Source of the DNA: Thiodiazotropha sp037384425
GTDB lineage: Bacteria > Pseudomonadota > Gammaproteobacteria > Chromatiales > Chromatiaceae
NCBI GenBank assembly: GCA_037384425.1
Contig: JARROA010000013.1
Location: 29,977 to 93,976, forward strand
Length of the DNA stretch: 64,000 bases
Direction of reading: 5' to 3'
Part shown: positions 62,812 through 64,000 of the stretch, one piece after another
How positions within the stretch are numbered: position 1 is the first letter of the stretch
Layout of the letters: every line of letters begins with the position of its first letter
Program-made: the position numbers and the translations under genes
The notes under the pieces: model-generated
Databases searched by the model: none
Told to the model about the DNA's origin: nothing
What the model saw: only the letters and a program-made list of their open reading frames with translations

Positions 62812-63203
62812 GCCGAACGGTTAGCATCAAACAAGCCGGCTTTGATTCACAAGAAGCCGCGCATTGCTAAAAGACCAGATCGAGAGTCAATATTTCCATG
62901 GGTCAGAGTAAAACTACTCTGAGCCCATGCTTGGTTTCAGCGTTTGTCAGGAGTTGACTGCGCTGCCGATTGAACTATAAGTGATAAGCTGGGTGGTCCT
63001 CAGAAGCTCCCTGCTTCTTGTTATCGAGATGTTCGGAAGTTCTTGATCGTGATGTCATTATTGGAATTCATGGCATAAAGACCCCCCACATGAAATGCTC
63101 TGATTTCAATGGATCTGGAAGTCTTTTACACCAATATTTCTCTCTTGCAAGGAAGACAAGCCAGCATTCATTGTTCACCTACCGATGTAGCAAGGAGAGT
63201 GTG
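62812..63203. other. 392-base gap with one palindromic repeat
   Basis: No gene is supported. A GGGTCAGAGTAAA-type palindrome lies at 62900-62926. The rest is lower in GC than the neighbouring exporter gene. No clear promoter was recognised. Confidence 0.45.
62900..62926. repeat. GGGTCAGAGTAAA-type palindrome, degenerate copy
   Basis: GGGTCAGAGTA...CTACTCTGAGCCC. It is an imperfect match to the element at 63966-63993. Elements of this type are common in proteobacterial genomes and are moved by REP-associated transposases. Confidence 0.7.
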
Positions 63204-63806
63204 ATGAACAACAAGATTGCCTTTTTTTCACTACTTTTCAGCGCCACCGTATTTGCTCAGCCGCCGGTCACTCCCCCTGGCAATGCGCCGCCGCAGGATG
63301 TCAACGTGGTTAATTCACCGGATGTGACTGTGATTAACAGCAATAGCGCACCTGTCCCAGTCACGCTAGTGGATCCATCCTCAGGTATCGTCGAGTATCG
63401 CTTGGTTGGCATATCAACCGCCAAGGTGCAAGGCAATATCGGGATTAATGGTCTGCACGATATCTGTCAGCAGGAGTTCGGGCCACTAGCGCGCGCGTGC
63501 ATCACTGAGGAAGCGGTATCGAGTCCCCAGCTCAGCACCATTTTCCCAGAGCTTGGTCAGAATGCCTGGATGATGCCAAGAATTGTTGGCGGTTATCTCG
63601 ACTCGACCAATAATTCCCGGGTAGTCGATGTCACTGGGATCTCAGTCAATTGGTTAAGAGGCTTGAACTGCGCCGGATGGCGAACCAACAACAGTGACCG
63701 TGATGGTGCGGTCTTGCACCGGCTTAGTGACGGTCTTGTCTCAATAGGAGCAGTACCCTGCAATACGACAAACAGCATCGCCTGTTGCTCACCTCGTCAG
63801 CAATGA
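63204..63806 (+). CDS. secreted protein of unknown function
   Basis: A 200-residue exported protein. AAGGAG lies seven to eight bases before the ATG at 63204; an upstream open frame lacks such a site. Signal peptide (NNKIAFFSLLFSATVFAQ) is followed by a Pro-rich stretch, a short Val/Asn-rich segment (DVNVVNSPDVTVINS), and a C-terminal domain with six cysteines (ICQQ, ACIT, NCAG, PCNT, ACCSP). It is flanked on both sides by GGGTCAGAGTAAA-type palindromes and has lower GC than its neighbours, so it may be a recent arrival. No family is recognised. Confidence 0.75.
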   Translation: MNNKIAFFSLLFSATVFAQPPVTPPGNAPPQDVNVVNSPDVTVINSNSAPVPVTLVDPSSGIVEYRLVGISTAKVQGNIGINGLHDICQQEFGPLARACITEEAVSSPQLSTIFPELGQNAWMMPRIVGGYLDSTNNSRVVDVTGISVNWLRGLNCAGWRTNNSDRDGAVLHRLSDGLVSIGAVPCNTTNSIACCSPRQQ

Positions 63807-63965
63807 AAACATATGAGCATCACGCTAGGGGGTGAAATGGGCTGACCTGAATGGTGACAACGAAGCAGGGGTTGTTGCAGCTTTCAGGTTATTGGTTGGA
63901 CAGGCCTCGCTCTACACGTTGAACCACTGGGCAGGGTGGGGTTTCTTCCAGAGTAAGTATCACAG

Positions 63966-63993
63966 GGGGTCAGAGTAAATTAACTCTGACCCC
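63966..63993. repeat. GGGTCAGAGTAAA-type palindrome, intact copy
   Basis: GGGGTCAGAGT...ACTCTGACCCC: 11-base perfect arms around AAATTA. It lies 160 bases after the secreted-protein gene, at the end of the window. Confidence 0.85.
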
Positions 63994-64000
63994 ATGATTG

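Overview
This 64 kb window looks like chromosome from a free-living, flagellated gammaproteobacterium. The evidence is the gene order (yebC-ruvC-ruvA-ruvB, ybgC-tolQRAB-pal-cpoB-queE-queC, cvpA-purF), a Tol-Pal envelope system, the UbiU/UbiV/UbiT proteins of oxygen-independent ubiquinone synthesis, and separate GltX and GlnS synthetases. GC content is high in most genes. It falls in the hybrid-kinase/TonB-receptor block at about 30.4-36.5 kb and in the last 1.2 kb. No rRNA, phage, transposase or CRISPR array is visible. A gammaproteobacterium of the sulfur-oxidiser type would fit, but that placement is inference.

Layout. 1-4.0 kb (minus): a response regulator cut by the window edge, a symporter-type sensor kinase and a small membrane protein. 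4.4-9.3 kb: CheV, a small membrane protein, a two-RCK potassium channel with a hemerythrin protein, and a MotY-like stator protein; cheV and motY both have sigma-28-like promoters. 9.6-16.4 kb: wecB, zntB, then a LysR regulator divergent from a nitroreductase/DMT exporter/cyclase/SDR cluster. 16.8-19.3 kb: a RimK module (retropepsin-like protease, ATP-grasp ligase, deacylase). 19.8-21.6 kb: a PEP-CTERM protein with a possible sigma-54 promoter, and a repeat-rich coiled-coil envelope protein. 22-28 kb: tRNA-Val, gltX, glnS, tRNA-Ala, cvpA, purF. 28-30 kb: a TauD-like dioxygenase, ubiT, murI. 30.4-36.4 kb (minus): a TonB receptor, an ABC-type binding protein and a BarA-like hybrid kinase in one unit. 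36.8-40.3 kb (minus): two radical SAM proteins followed by ubiU and ubiV. 40.3-51.7 kb: an HDOD protein divergent from yebC-ruvCAB, then tol-pal and queE-queC. 51.9-59.7 kb: a ferredoxin-NADP reductase, a FIST protein with a GGDEF-EAL protein, and speB-speA. 59.7-64 kb: a 45-residue acidic peptide gene ahead of an RND exporter, then a secreted protein between palindromic repeats.

Several intergenic gaps carry one family of hairpin repeats (core GTGCGGCAAGCCGCACC), usually as inverted pairs, sometimes next to a GTGGGGC...GCCCCAC hairpin.

The parts most worth a second look are: (1) the acidic micropeptide gene and RND exporter behind a sigma-54-like promoter with an upstream palindrome; (2) the TonB receptor/binding protein/hybrid kinase unit, which lacks transport partners; (3) the FIST/GGDEF-EAL pair, a candidate nitric-oxide sensor of the NosP type; (4) the NtrC-family regulator that has lost its GAFTGA loop.
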